From contig OY821793.1 of NCBI GenBank assembly GCA_963682175.1, positions 27,115,493-27,179,492 on the forward strand: DNA of 64,000 nucleotides. Direction: 5' to 3'. Numbering within the stretch: the first letter of the stretch is position 1; every line of letters begins with the position of its first letter. Below are positions 1 to 13,930 of the stretch, in pieces. The position numbers and the translations under genes were made by a program. The DNA comes from Triglochin maritima (Eukaryota > Streptophyta > Magnoliopsida > Alismatales > Juncaginaceae). The notes under the pieces were generated by a model. That model saw only the letters and a program-made list of their open reading frames with translations. It had not been told where the DNA came from and did not search any database.

Positions 1-265
1 AAGAGCAACTACCACAGGCACCTTGGTCTTTGCCCACGAGCAACCTCCATTTCACCTACAAGTGCGCTTTCACTTCCAAACGTGTTTTGGAAGCGAATGC
101 CGCAGGCCACTGCCGCGAGCACACACTAGGCCCTAGCGTGGCGCTGACATGCCAACTATGACAACACTAAGGTAGTGTCCATCGCCCGACCGCCAAATCA
201 CTCCGAGATGGGTGCGCCTCGTAGATAACGCGGATGGATATGTGGGGTCCTAAGTTCCATAAACC
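1..265. repeat. Unit 0, partial (right end only)
   Basis: Begins inside sub-repeat B at AAGAGCAACTACC. Carries the CGTG third dyad and the AGG loop of block I. Confidence 0.95.
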
Positions 266-1176
266 GTGGTTGGGCCGCCTAAAGACCACTTAGAAACTAG
301 GTGTGGGGCTGGCCACATGCCACGCGTGGAGCTGGCCAAAGGCCACGCCGTCGCCACCCTGCAGGCCAACACCAAATCGGCTGCGCCTCGAGCATCCGAC
401 CTCCAAATTGAGCGTTCTAACTTGCATTACGTAGACAATTCATCCCTCTATCTGCCCCTAAAATTTCAGAGCAAACTCCCAAGTATTCGGGGTCGCGCCT
501 CCTCCAATAAGACGTAGCTCCCTACCAGCCACGCCCCCACATCATCAGCATTCTTCATCTCATCGCGCCTCGCCCTACATACATCTAAATCGGGCATTCT
601 AAGAGGAGTTACCCATCCACTCCTCCTCACTATGTGCTCGGGTGCCCAAATATAGACTAAGGCTCACCTAAGGTCCACTCAGGCCATTGCTTGGGACAAA
701 CGATGCGGCAGCTTCCACTTTGCCCGCGGGCAACACCCATGGACTTCCAAACGTGTTTTGGAAGCGAATGGGGTAGGCAACAACCGTGGGAACCCAAGCA
801 TGGGCACGAGCAACGTCCCAAAGAACTTTCCCCACGAGAAACCCCCATTCTTTTCCGGACGCGTTGGGAAGTGCACGGGAAGGCAACAACCTTAGGCAAC
901 CGAGCACGTCGAAGAGCAACTACCACAGGCACCTTGGTCTTTGCCCACGAGCAACCTCCATTTCACCTACAAGTGCGCTTTCACTTCCAAATGTGTTTTG
1001 GAAGCCCATGCGGCAGGCCACTGCCGCGAGCACACACTAGGCCCTAGCGTGGCGCTGACATGCCAACTATGACAACACTAGGCTAGTGTCCATCGCCCGA
1101 CCGCCAAATCACTCCGAGATGGGTGCGCCTCGTAGATAACGCGGATGGATATGTGGGGTCCTAAGTTCGATAAACC
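266..1176. repeat. Satellite unit 1 (911 bp)
   Basis: Private changes: CACGCCGTC, CAAACTCCC, CCTTAGGCAACC, and GGAAGCCCATGCGGCAGG after a CCAAATGTG dyad. GGC loop, unlike its neighbours. Confidence 0.95.
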
Positions 1177-2086
1177 GTGGTTGGGCCGCCTAAAGACCAC
1201 TTAGAAACTAGGTGTGGGGCTGGCCACATGCCACGCGTGGAGCTGGCCAAAGGCCACTCCGTCGCCACCCTGCAGGCCAACACCAAATCGGCTGCGCCTC
1301 GAGCATCCGACCTCCAAATCGAGCGTTCTAACTTGCATTACGTAGAAAATTCATCCCTCTATCTGTCCCTAAAATTTCAGAGCAAACGCCCAAGTATTCG
1401 GGGTCGCGCCTCCTCCAAGAATACGTAGCTCCCTACCAGCCACGCCCCCACATCATCAGCATTCTTCATCTCATCGCGCCTCCCCCTACATACATCTAAA
1501 TCGGGCATTCTAAGAGGAGTTACCCATCCACTCCTCCTCACTATGTGCTCGGGTGCCCAAATATAGACTAAGGCTCACCTAAGGTCCACTCAGGCCATTG
1601 CTTGGGACAAACGATGCGGCAGCTTCCACTTTGCCCGCGGGCAACACCCATGGACTTCCAAACGTGTTTTGGAAGCGAATGGGGTAGGCAACAACCGTGG
1701 GAACCCAAGCATGGGCACGAGCAACGTCCCAAAGAACTTTCCCCACGAGAAACCCCCATTCCCTTCCGGACGCGTTGGGAAGTGCACGGGAAGGCAACAA
1801 CCTTGGGCAACCGAGCACGTCGAAGAGCAACTACCACAGGCACCTTGGTCTTTGCCCACGAGCAACCTCCATTTCACCTACAAGTGCGCTTTCACTTCCA
1901 ACGTGTTTTGGAAGCGAATGCCGCAGGCCACTGCCGCGAGCACACACTAGGTCCTAGCGTGGCGCTGACATGCCAACTATGACAACACTAAGGTAGTGTC
2001 CATCGCCCGACCGCCAAATCACTCCGAGATGGGTGCGCCTCGTAGATAACGCGGATGGATATGTGGGGTCCTAAGTTCCATAAACC
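1177..2086. repeat. Satellite unit 2 (910 bp)
   Basis: CACTCCGTC, CTGTCCC, AAGAATACG and TTCCAACG (one A lost). The left half resembles later blocks; the right half is block I. Confidence 0.95.
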
Positions 2087-2997
2087 GTGGTTGGGCCGCC
2101 TAAAGACCACTTAGAAACTAGGTGTGGGGCTGGCCACATGCCACGCGTGGAGCTGGCCAAAGGCCACTGCGTCGCCACCCTGCAGGCCAACACCAAATCG
2201 GCTGCGCCTCGAGCATCCGACCTCCAAATCGAGCGTTCTAACTTGCATTACGTAGAAAATTCATCCCTCTATCTGCCCCTAAAATTTCAGAGCAAACGCC
2301 CAAGTATTCGGGGTCGCGCCTCCTCCAATAAGACGTAGCTCCCTACCAGCCACGCCCCCACATCATCAGCATTCTTCATCTCATCGCGCCTCGCCCTACA
2401 TATATCTAAATCGGGCATTCTAAGAGGAGTTACCCATCCACTCCTCCTCACTATGTGCTCGGGTGCCCAAATATAGACTAAGGCTCACCTAAGGTCCACT
2501 CAGGCCATTGCTTGGGACAAACGATGCGGCAGCTTCCACTTTGCCCGCGGGCAACACCCATGGACTTCCAAACGTGTTTTGGAAGCGAATGGGGTAGGCA
2601 ACAACCGTGGGAACCCAAGCATGGGCACGAGCAACGTCCCAAAGAACTTTCCCCACGAGAAACCCCCATTCCCTTCCGGACGCGTTGGGAAGTGCACGGG
2701 AAGGCAACAACCTTGGGCAACCGAGCACGTCGAAGAGCAACTACCACAGGCACCTTGGTCTTTGCCCACGAGCAACCTCCATTTCACCTACAAGTGCGCT
2801 TTCACTTCCAAACGTGTTTTGGAAGCGAATGCCGCAGGCCACTGCCGCGAGCACACACTAGGCCCTAGCGTGGCGCTGACATGCCAACTATGACAACACT
2901 AAGGTAGTGTCCATCGCCCGACCGCCAAATCACTCCGAGATGGGTGCGCCTCGTAGATAACGCGGATGGATATGTGGGGTCCTAAGTTCCATAAACC
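2087..2997. repeat. Satellite unit 3 (911 bp), type A
   Basis: CACTGCGTC and TATATCTAAATC. No difference from unit 5 was seen. Confidence 0.95.
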
Positions 2998-3907
2998 GTG
3001 GTTGGGCCGCCTAAAGACCACTTAGAAACTAGGTGTGGGGCTGGCCACATGCCACGCGTGGAGCTGGCCAAAGGCCACTGCGTCGCCACTCTGCAGGCCA
3101 ACACCAAATCGGCTGCGCCTCGAGCATCCGACCTCCAAATCGAGCGTTCTAACTTGCATTACGTAGAAAATTCATCCCTCTATCTGCCCCTAAAATTTCA
3201 GAACAAACGCCCAAGTATTCGGGGTCGCGCCTCCTCCAATAAGACATAGGTCCCTACCAGCCACGCCCCCACATCATCAGCATTCTTCATCTCATCGCGC
3301 CTCGCCCTACATACATCTAAATCGGGCATTCTAAGAGGAGTTACCCATCCACTCCTCCTCACTATGTGCTCGGGTGCCCAAATATAGACAAAGGCTCACC
3401 TAAGGTCCACTCAGGCCATTGCTTGGGACAAACGATGCGGCAACTTCCACTTTGCCCGCGGGCAACACCCATGGACTTCCAAACGTGTTTTGGAAGCGAA
3501 TGGGGTAGGCAACAACCGTGGGAACCCAAGCATGGGCACGAGCAACGTCCCAAAGAACTTTCCCCACGAGAAACCCCCATTCCCTTCCGGACGCGTTGGG
3601 AAGTGCACGGGAAGGCAACAACCTTGGGCAACCGAGCACGTCGAAGAGCAACTACCACAGGCACCTTGGTCTTTGCCCACGAGCAACCTCCATTTCACCT
3701 ACAAGTGCGCTTTCACTTCCAACGTGTTTTGGAAGCGAATGCCGCAGGCCACTGCCGCGAGCACACACTAGGCCCTAGCGTGGCGCTGACATGCCAACTA
3801 TGACAACACTAAGGTAGTGTCCATCGCCCGACCGCCAAATCACTCCGAGATGGGTGCGCCTCGTAGATAACGCGGATGGATATGTGGGGTCCTAAGTTCC
3901 ATAAACC
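2998..3907. repeat. Satellite unit 4 (910 bp), type B
   Basis: CACTCTGCAGG, CAGAACAAACG, AAGACATAGG, TAGACAAAGG, CGGCAACTT and TTCCAACG. Matches units 6 and 8. Confidence 0.95.
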
Positions 3908-4818
3908 GTGGTTGGGCCGCCTAAAGACCACTTAGAAACTAGGTGTGGGGCTGGCCACATGCCACGCGTGGAGCTGGCCAAAGGCCACTGCGTCGCCACC
4001 CTGCAGGCCAACACCAAATCGGCTGCGCCTCGAGCATCCGACCTCCAAATCGAGCGTTCTAACTTGCATTACGTAGAAAATTCATCCCTCTATCTGCCCC
4101 TAAAATTTCAGAGCAAACGCCCAAGTATTCGGGGTCGCGCCTCCTCCAATAAGACGTAGCTCCCTACCAGCCACGCCCCCACATCATCAGCATTCTTCAT
4201 CTCATCGCGCCTCGCCCTACATATATCTAAATCGGGCATTCTAAGAGGAGTTACCCATCCACTCCTCCTCACTATGTGCTCGGGTGCCCAAATATAGACT
4301 AAGGCTCACCTAAGGTCCACTCAGGCCATTGCTTGGGACAAACGATGCGGCAGCTTCCACTTTGCCCGCGGGCAACACCCATGGACTTCCAAACGTGTTT
4401 TGGAAGCGAATGGGGTAGGCAACAACCGTGGGAACCCAAGCATGGGCACGAGCAACGTCCCAAAGAACTTTCCCCACGAGAAACCCCCATTCCCTTCCGG
4501 ACGCGTTGGGAAGTGCACGGGAAGGCAACAACCTTGGGCAACCGAGCACGTCGAAGAGCAACTACCACAGGCACCTTGGTCTTTGCCCACGAGCAACCTC
4601 CATTTCACCTACAAGTGCGCTTTCACTTCCAAACGTGTTTTGGAAGCGAATGCCGCAGGCCACTGCCGCGAGCACACACTAGGCCCTAGCGTGGCGCTGA
4701 CATGCCAACTATGACAACACTAAGGTAGTGTCCATCGCCCGACCGCCAAATCACTCCGAGATGGGTGCGCCTCGTAGATAACGCGGATGGATATGTGGGG
4801 TCCTAAGTTCCATAAACC
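3908..4818. repeat. Satellite unit 5 (911 bp), type A
   Basis: Carries TATATCTAAATC, as unit 3. Confidence 0.95.
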
Positions 4819-5728
4819 GTGGTTGGGCCGCCTAAAGACCACTTAGAAACTAGGTGTGGGGCTGGCCACATGCCACGCGTGGAGCTGGCCAAAGGCCACT
4901 GCGTCGCCACTCTGCAGGCCAACACCAAATCGGCTGCGCCTCGAGCATCCGACCTCCAAATCGAGCGTTCTAACTTGCATTACGTAGAAAATTCATCCCT
5001 CTATCTGCCCCTAAAATTTCAGAACAAACGCCCAAGTATTCGGGGTCGCGCCTCCTCCAATAAGACATAGGTCCCTACCAGCCACGCCCCCACATCATCA
5101 GCATTCTTCATCTCATCGCGCCTCGCCCTACATACATCTAAATCGGGCATTCTAAGAGGAGTTACCCATCCACTCCTCCTCACTATGTGCTCGGGTGCCC
5201 AAATATAGACAAAGGCTCACCTAAGGTCCACTCAGGCCATTGCTTGGGACAAACGATGCGGCAACTTCCACTTTGCCCGCGGGCAACACCCATGGACTTC
5301 CAAACGTGTTTTGGAAGCGAATGGGGTAGGCAACAACCGTGGGAACCCAAGCATGGGCACGAGCAACGTCCCAAAGAACTTTCCCCACGAGAAACCCCCA
5401 TTCCCTTCCGGACGCGTTGGGAAGTGCACGGGAAGGCAACAACCTTGGGCAACCGAGCACGTCGAAGAGCAACTACCACAGGCACCTTGGTCTTTGCCCA
5501 CGAGCAACCTCCATTTCACCTACAAGTGCGCTTTCACTTCCAACGTGTTTTGGAAGCGAATGCCGCAGGCCACTGCCGCGAGCACACACTAGGCCCTAGC
5601 GTGGCGCTGACATGCCAACTATGACAACACTAAGGTAGTGTCCATCGCCCGACCGCCAAATCACTCCGAGATGGGTGCGCCTCGTAGATAACGCGGATGG
5701 ATATGTGGGGTCCTAAGTTCCATAAACC
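4819..5728. repeat. Satellite unit 6 (910 bp), type B
   Basis: Carries the six type-B markers listed for unit 4. Confidence 0.95.
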
Positions 5729-6640
5729 GTGGTTGGGCCGCCTAAAGACCACTTAGAAACTAGGTGTGGGGCTGGCCACATGCCACGCGTGGAGCTGGCC
5801 AAAGGCCACTGCGTCGCCACCCTGCAGGCCAACACCAAATCGGCTGCGCCTCGAGCATCCGACCTCCAAATCGAGCGTTCTAACTTGCATTACGTAGACC
5901 ATTCATCCCTCTATCTTCTCCTAAAATTTCAGAGCAAACGCCCAAGTATTCGGGGTCGCGCCTCCTCCAATAAGACGTAGCTCCCTACCAGCCACGCCCC
6001 CACATCATCTGCATTCTTCATCTCATCGCGCCTCGCCCTACATACATCTAAATCGGGCATTCTAAGAGGAGTTACCCATCCACTCCTCCTCACTATGTGC
6101 TCGGGTGCCCAAATATAGACTAAGGCTCACCTTTAGGTCCACTCAGGCCATTGCTTGGGGCAAACGATGCGGCAGCTTCCACTTTGCCCGCGGGCAACAC
6201 CCATGGACTTCCAAACGTGTTTTGGAAGCGAATGGGGTAGGAAACAACCGTGGGAACCCAAGCATGGGCACGAGCAACGTCCCAAAGAACTTTCCCCACG
6301 AGAAACCCCCATTCTTTTCCGGACGCGTTGGGAAGTGCACGGGAAGGCAACAACCTTGGGCAACCGAGCACGTCGAAGAGCAACTACCACAGGCACCTTG
6401 GTCTTTGCCCACGAGCAACCTCCATTTCACCTACAAGTGCGCTTTCACTTCCAAACGTGTTTTGGAAGCGAATGCCGCAGGCCACTGCCGCGAGCACACA
6501 CTAGGCCCTAGCGTGGCGCTGACATGCCAACTATGACAACACTAAGGTAGTGTCCATCGCCCGACCGCCAAATCACTCCGAGATGGGTGCGCCTCGTAGA
6601 TAACGCGGATGGATATGTGGGGTCCTAAGTTCCATAAACC
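5729..6640. repeat. Satellite unit 7 (912 bp), type C
   Basis: GTAGACCATTC, CTTCTCC, CATCTGCATTC, CACCTTTAGG (extra T), TGGGGCAAACG, CATTCTTTTCC. Private GGAAACAACC. Confidence 0.95.
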
Positions 6641-7550
6641 GTGGTTGGGCCGCCTAAAGACCACTTAGAAACTAGGTGTGGGGCTGGCCACATGCCACGC
6701 GTGGAGCTGGCCAAAGGCCACTGCGTCGCCACTCTGCAGGCCAACACCAAATCGGCTGCGCCTCGAGCATCCGACCTCCAAATCGAGCGTTCTAACTTGC
6801 ATTACGTAGAAAATTCATCCCTCTATCTGCCCCTAAAATTTCAGAACAAACGCCCAAGTATTCGGGGTCGCGCCTCCTCCAATAAGACATAGGTCCCTAC
6901 CAGCCACGCCCCCACATCATCAGCATTCTTCATCTCATCGCGCCTCGCCCTACATACATCTAAATCGGGCATTCTAAGAGGAGTTACCCATCCACTCCTC
7001 CTCACTATGTGCTCGGGTGCCCAAATATAGACAAAGGCTCACCTAAGGTCCACTCAGGCCATTGCTTGGGACAAACGATGCGGCAACTTCCACTTTGCCC
7101 GCGGGCAACACCCATGGACTTCCAAACGTGTTTTGGAAGCGAATGGGGTAGGCAACAACCGTGGGAACCCAAGCATGGGCACGAGCAACGTCCCAAAGAA
7201 CTTTCCCCACGAGAAACCCCCATTCCCTTCCGGACGCGTTGGGAAGTGCACGGGAAGGCAACAACCTTGGGCAACCGAGCACGTCGAAGAGCAACTACCA
7301 CAGGCACCTTGGTCTTTGCCCACGAGCAACCTCCATTTCACCTACAAGTGCGCTTTCACTTCCAACGTGTTTTGGAAGCGAATGCCGCAGGCCACTGCCG
7401 CGAGCACACACTAGGCCCTAGCGTGGCGCTGACATGCCAACTATGACAACACTAAGGTAGTGTCCATCGCCCGACCGCCAAATCACTCCGAGATGGGTGC
7501 GCCTCGTAGATAACGCGGATGGATATGTGGGGTCCTAAGTTCCATAAACC
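6641..7550. repeat. Satellite unit 8 (910 bp), type B
   Basis: Third near-identical copy of type B, now placed between two type-C units. Confidence 0.95.
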
Positions 7551-8462
7551 GTGGTTGGGCCGCCTAAAGACCACTTAGAAACTAGGTGTGGGGCTGGCCA
7601 CATGCCACGCGTGGAGCTGGCCAAAGGCCACTGCGTCGCCACCCTGCAGGCCAACACCAAATCGGCTGCGCCTCGAGCATCCGACCTCCAAATCGAGCGT
7701 TCTAACTTGCATTACGTAGACCATTCATCCCTCTATCTTCTCCTAAAATTTCAGAGCAAACGCCCAAGTATTCGGGGTCGCGCCTCCTCCAATAAGACGT
7801 AGCTCCCTACCAGCCACGCCCCCACATCATCTGCATTCTTCATCTCATCGCGCCTCGCCCTACATACATCTAAATCGGGCATTCTAAGAGGAGTTACCCA
7901 TCCACTCCTCCTCACTATGTGCTCGGGTGCCCAAATATAGACTAAGGCTCACCTTTAGGTCCACTCAGGCCATTGCTTGGGGCAAACGATGCGGCAGCTT
8001 CCACTTTGCCCGCGGGCAACACCCATGGACTTCCAAACGTGTTTTGGAAGCGAATGGGGTAGGCAACAACCGTGGGAACCCAAGCATGGGCACGAGCAAC
8101 GTCCCAAAGAACTTTCCCCACGAGAAACCCCCATTCTTTTCCGGACGCGTTGGGAAGTGCACGGGAAGGCAACAACCTTGGGCAACCGAGCACGTCGAAG
8201 AGCAACTACCACAGGCACCTTGGTCTTTGCCCACGAGCAACCTCCATTTCACCTACAAGTGCGCTTTCACTTCCAAACGTGTTTTGGAAGCGAATGCCGC
8301 AGGCCACTGCCGCGAGCACACACTAGGCCCTAGCGTGGCGCTGACATGCCAACTATGACAACACTAAGGTAGTGTCCATCGCCCGACCGCCAAATCACTC
8401 CGAGATGGGTGCGCCTCGTAGATAACGCGGATGGATATGTGGGGTCCTAAGTTCCATAAACC
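7551..8462. repeat. Satellite unit 9 (912 bp), type C
   Basis: As unit 7, but with the usual GGCAACAACC. Confidence 0.95.
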
Positions 8463-9372
8463 GTGGTTGGGCCGCCTAAAGACCACTTAGAAACTAGGTG
8501 TGGGGCTGGCCACATGCCACGCGTGGAGCTGGCCAAAGGCCACTGCGTCGCCACCCTGCAGGCCAACACCAAATCGGCTGCGCCTCGAGCATCCGACCTC
8601 CAAATCGAGCGTTCTAACTTGCATTACGTAGAAAATTCATCCCTCTATCTGCCCCTAAAATGTCAGAGCAAACGCCCAAGAATTCGGGGTCGCGCCTCCT
8701 CCAATAAGACGTAGCTCCCTACCAGCCACGCCCCCACATCATCAGCATTCTTCATCTCATCGCGCCTCGCCCTACATACATCTAAATCGGGCATTCTAAG
8801 AGGAGTTACCCATCCACTCCTCCTCACTATGTGCTCGGGTGCCCAAATATAGACTAAGGCTCACCTAAGGTCCACTCAGGCCATTGCTTGGGACAAACGA
8901 TGCGGCAGCTTCCACTTTGCCCGCGGGCAACACCCATGGACTTCCAAACGTGTTTTGGAAGCGAATGGGGTAGGCAACAACCGTGGGAACCCAAGCATGG
9001 GCACGAGCAACGTCCCAAAGAACTTTCCCCACGAGAAACCCCCATTCCCTTCCGGACGCGTTGGGAAGTGCACGGGAAGGCAACAACCTTGGGCAACCGG
9101 GCACGTCGAAGAGCAACTACCACAGGCACCTTGGTCTTTGCCCACGAGCAACCTCCATTTCACCTACAAGTGCGCTTTCACTTCCAACGTGTTTTGGAAG
9201 CGAATGCCGCAGGCCACTGCCGCGAGCACACACTAGGCCCTAGCGTGGCGCTGACATGCCAACTATGACAACACTAAGGTAGTGTCCATCGCCCGACCGC
9301 CAAATCACTCCGAGATGGGTGCGCCTCGTAGATAACGCGGATGGATATGTGGGGTCCTAAGTTCCATAAACC
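8463..9372. repeat. Satellite unit 10 (910 bp)
   Basis: AAAATGTCAG, CAAGAATTCGG and ACCGGGCACG are private. TTCCAACG as in type B. Confidence 0.95.
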
Positions 9373-10285
9373 GTGGTTGGGCCGCCTAAAGACCACTTAG
9401 AAACTAGGTGTGGGGCTGGCCACATGCCACGCGTGGAGCTGGCCAAAGGCCACTGCGTCGCCACCCTGCAGGCCAACACCAAATCGGCTGCGCCTCGAGC
9501 ATCCGACCTTCCAAATCGAGCGTTCTAACTTGCATTACGTAGACCATTCATCCCTCTATCTTCTCCTAAAATTTCAGAGCAAACGCCCAAGTATTCGGGG
9601 TCGCGCCTCCTCCAATAAGACGTAGCTCCCTACCAGCCACGCCCCCACATCATCTCCATTCTTCATCTCATCGCGCCTCGCCCTACATACATCTAAATCG
9701 GGCATTCTAAGAGGAGTTACCCATCCACTCCTCCTCACTATGTGCTCGGGTGCCCAAATATAGACTAAGGCTCACCTTTAGGTCCACTCAGGCCATTGCT
9801 TGGGACAAACGATGCGGCAGCTTCCACTTTGCCCGCGGGCAACACCCATGGACTTCCAAACGTGTTTTGGAAGCGAATGGGGTAGGCAACAACCGTGGGA
9901 ACCCAAGCATGGGCACGAGCAACGTCCCAAAGAACTTTCCCCACGAGAAACCCCCATTCTTTTCCGGACGCGTTGGGAAGTGCACGGGAAGGCAACAACC
10001 TTGGGCAACCGAGCACGTCGAAGAGCAACTACCACAGGCACCTTGGTCTTTGCCCACGAGCAACCTCCATTTCACCTACAAGTGCGCTTTCACTTCCAAA
10101 CGTGTTTTGGAAGCGAATGCCGCAGGCCACTGCCGCGAGCACACACTAGGCCCTAGCGTGGCGCTGACATGCCAACTATGACAACACTAAGGTAGTGTCC
10201 ATCGCCCGACCGCCAAATCACTCCGAGATGGGTGCGCCTCGTAGATAACGCGGATGGATATGTGGGGTCCTAAGTTCCATAAACC
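9373..10285. repeat. Satellite unit 11 (913 bp), type C
   Basis: Longest ordinary unit. Two extra T: GACCTTCCAAATC and CACCTTTAGG. CATCTCCATTC is shared with unit 12. Confidence 0.95.
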
Positions 10286-11197
10286 GTGGTTGGGCCGCCT
10301 AAAGACCACTTAGAAACTAGGTGTGGGGCTGGCCACATGCCACGCGTGGAGCTGGCCAAAGGCCACTGCGTCGCCACCCTGCAGGCCAACACCAAATCGG
10401 CTGCGCCTCGAGCATCCGACCTCCAAATCGAGCGTTCTAACTTGCATTACGTAGACCATTCATCCCTCTATCTTCTCCTAAAATTTCAGAGCAAACGCCC
10501 AAGTATTCGGGGTCGCGCCTCCTCCAATAAGACGTAGCTCCCTACCAGCCACGCCCCCACATCATCTCCATTCTTCATCTCATCGCGCCTCGCCCTACAT
10601 ACATCTAAATTGGGCATTCTAAGAGGAGTTACCCATCCACTCCTCCTCACTATGTGCTCGGGTGCCCAAATATAGACTAAGGCTCACCTTTAGGTCCACT
10701 CAGGCCATTGCTTGGGACAAACGATGCGGCAGCTTCCACTTTGCCCGCGGGCAACACCCATGGACTTCCAAACGTGTTTTGGAAGCGAATGGGGTAGGCA
10801 ACAACCGTGGGAACCCAAGCATGGGCACGAGCAACGTCCCAAAGAACTTTCCCCACGAGAAACCCCCATTCTTTTCCGGACGCGTTGGGAAGTGCACGGG
10901 AAGGCAACAACCTTGGGCAACCGAGCACGTCGAAGAGCAACTACCACAGGCACCTTGGTCTTTGCCCACGAGCAACCTCCATTTCACCTACAAGTGCGCT
11001 TTCACTTCCAAACGTGTTTTGGAAGCGAATGCCGCAGGCCACTGCCGCGAGCACACACTAGGCCCTAGCGTGGCGCTGACATGCCAACTATGACAACACT
11101 AAGGTAGTGTCCATCGCCCGACCGCCAAATCACTCCGAGATGGGTGCGCCTCGTAGATAACGCGGATGGATATGTGGGGTCCTAAGTTCCATAAACC
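10286..11197. repeat. Satellite unit 12 (912 bp), type C
   Basis: CATCTCCATTC and TAAATTGGGC. Two type-C units in a row here break the alternation. Confidence 0.95.
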
Positions 11198-12107
11198 GTG
11201 GTTGGGCCGCCTAAAGACCACTTAGAAACTAGGTGTGGGGCTGGCCACATGCCACGCGTGGAGCTGGCCAAAGGCCACTGCGTCGCCACCCTGCAGGCCA
11301 ACACCAAATCGGCTGCGCCTCGAGCATCCGACCTCCAAATCGAGCGTTCTAACTTGCATTACGTAGAAAATTCATCCCTCTATCTGCCCCTAAAATTTCA
11401 GAGCACACGCCCAAGTATTCGGGGTCGCGCCTCCCCCAATAAGACGTAGCTCCCTACCAGCCACGCCCCCACATCATCAGCATTCTTCATCTCATCGCGC
11501 CTCGCCCTACATACATCTAAATCGGGCATTCTAAGAGGAGTTACCCATCCACTCCTCCTCACTATGTGCTCGGGTGCCCAAATATAGACTAAGGCTCACC
11601 TAAGGTCCACTCAGGCCATTGCTTGGGACAAACGATGCGGCAGCTTCCACTTTGCCCGCGGGCAACACCCATGGACTTCCAAACGTGTTTTGGAAGCGAA
11701 TGGGGTAGGCAACAACCGTGGGAACCCAAGCATGGGCACGAGCAACGTCCCAAAGAACTTTCCCCACGAGAAACCCCCATTCCCTTCCGGACGCGTTGGG
11801 AAGTGCACGGGAAGGCAACAACCTTGGGCAACCGAGCACGTCGAAGAGCAACTACCACAGGCACCTTGGTCTTTGCCCACGAGCAACCTCCATTTCACCT
11901 ACAAGTGCGCTTTCACTTCCAACGTGTTTTGGAAGCGAATGCCGCAGGCCACTGCCGCGAGCACACACTAGGCCCTAGCGTGGCGCTGACATGCCAACTA
12001 TGACAACACTAAGGTAGTGTCCATCGCCCGACCGCCAAATCACTCCGAGATGGGTGCGCCTCGTAGATAACGCGGATGGATATGTGGGGTCCTAAGTTCC
12101 ATAAACC
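11198..12107. repeat. Satellite unit 13 (910 bp)
   Basis: GAGCACACGCC and CTCCCCCAAT are private. TTCCAACG. Confidence 0.95.
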
Positions 12108-13019
12108 GTGGTTGGGCCGCCTAAAGACCACTTAGAAACTAGGTGTGGGGCTGGCCACATGCCACGCGTGGAGCTGGCCAAAGGCCACTGCGTCGCCACC
12201 CTGCAGGCCAACACCAAATCGGCTGCGCCTCGAGCATCCGACCTCCAAATCGAGCGTTCTAACTTGCATTACGTAGACCATTCATCCCTCTATCTTCTCC
12301 TAAAATTTCAGAGCAAACGCCCAAGTATTCGGGGTCGCGCCTCCTCCAATAAGACGTAGCTCCCTACCAGCCACGCCCCCACATCATCTGCATTCTTCAT
12401 CTCATCGCGCCTCGCCCTACATACATCTAAATCGGGCATTCTAAGAGGAGTTACCCATCCACTCCTCCTCACTATGTGCTCGGGTGCCCAAATATAGACT
12501 AAGGCTCACCTTTAGGTCCACTCAGGCCATTGCTTGGGACAAACGATGCGGCAGCTTCCACTTTGCCCGCGGGCAACACCCATGGACTTCCAAACGTGTT
12601 TTGGAAGCGAATGGGGTAGGCAACAACCGTGGGAACCCAAGCATGGGCACGAGCAACGTCCCAAAGAACTTTCCCCACGAGAAACCCCCATTCTTTTCCG
12701 GACGCGTTGGGAAGTGCACGGGAAGGCAACAACCTTGGGCAACCGAGCACGTCGAAGAGCAACTACCACAGGCACCTTGGTCTTTGCCCACGAGCAACCT
12801 CCATTTCACCTACAAGTGCGCTTTCACTTCCAAACGTGTTTTGGAAGCGAATGCCGCAGGCCACTGCCGCGAGCACACACTAGGCCCTAGCGTGGCGCTG
12901 ACATGCCAACTATGACAACACTAAGGTAGTGTCCATCGCCCGACCGCCAAATCACTCCGAGATGGGTGCGCCTCGTAGATAACGCGGATGGATATGTGGG
13001 GTCCTAAGTTCCATAAACC
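12108..13019. repeat. Satellite unit 14 (912 bp), type C
   Basis: CATCTGCATTC as in unit 7, with GGGACAAACG. Confidence 0.95.
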
Positions 13020-13930
13020 GTGGTTGGGCCGCCTAAAGACCACTTAGAAACTAGGTGTGGGGCTGGCCACATGCCACGCGTGGAGCTGGCCAAAGGCCAC
13101 TGCGTCGCCACCCTGCAGGCCAACACCAAATCGGCTGCGCCTCGAGCATCCGACCTCCAAATCGAGCGTTCTAACTTGCATTACGTAGACCATTCATCCC
13201 TCTATCTTCCCCTAAAATTTCAGAGCAAACGCCCAAGTATTCGGGGTCGCGCCTCCTCCAATAAGACGTAGCTCCCTACCAGCCACGCCCCCACATCATC
13301 TGCATTCTTCATCTCATCGCGCCTCGCCCTACATACATCTAAATTGGGCATTCTAAGAGGAGTTACCCATCCACTCCTCCTCACTATGTGCTCGGGTGCC
13401 CAAATATAGACTAAGGCTCACCTAAGGTCCACTCAGGCCATTGCTTGGGACAAACGATGCGGCAGCTTCCACTTTGCCCGCGGGCAACACCCATGGACTT
13501 CCAAACGCGTTTTGGAAGCGAATGGGGTAGGCAACAACCGTGGGAACCCAAGCATGGGCACGAGCAACGTCCCAAAGAACTTTCCCCACGAGAAACCCCC
13601 ATTCCCTTCCGGACGCGTTGGGAAGTGCACGGGAAGGCAACAACCTTGGGCAACCGAGCACGTCGAAGAGCAACTACCACAGGCACCTTGGTCTTTGCCC
13701 ACGAGCAACCTCCATTTCACCTACAAGTGCGCTTTCACTTCCAAACGTGTTTTGGAAGCGAATGCCGCAGGCCACTGCCGCGAGCACAAACTAGGCCCTA
13801 TCGTGGCGCTGACATGCCAACTATGACAACACTAGGCTAGTGTCCATCGCCCGACCGCCAAATCACTCCGAGATGGGTGTGCCTCGTAGATAACGTGGAT
13901 GGATATGTGGGGTCCTAAGTTCCATAAACC
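13020..13930. repeat. Satellite unit 15 (911 bp), mosaic
   Basis: Left half is type C (GTAGACCATTC, CATCTGC). Right half is not: CACCTAAGG, CGCG first dyad, GGC loop. CACAAACTAGG and CTATCGTGG are private. Confidence 0.93.

Noticed and set aside
266..517. Recurrent 83-codon frame starting at GTGGTTGGG, repeated in most units, as a protein gene
   Set aside because: It starts at GTG in nearly all units. It is cut by stops in units 27, 34, 42, 44, 50, 64 and 69 and frame-shifted in 11 and 62. Many changes between units alter the residue, and no family is recognised.
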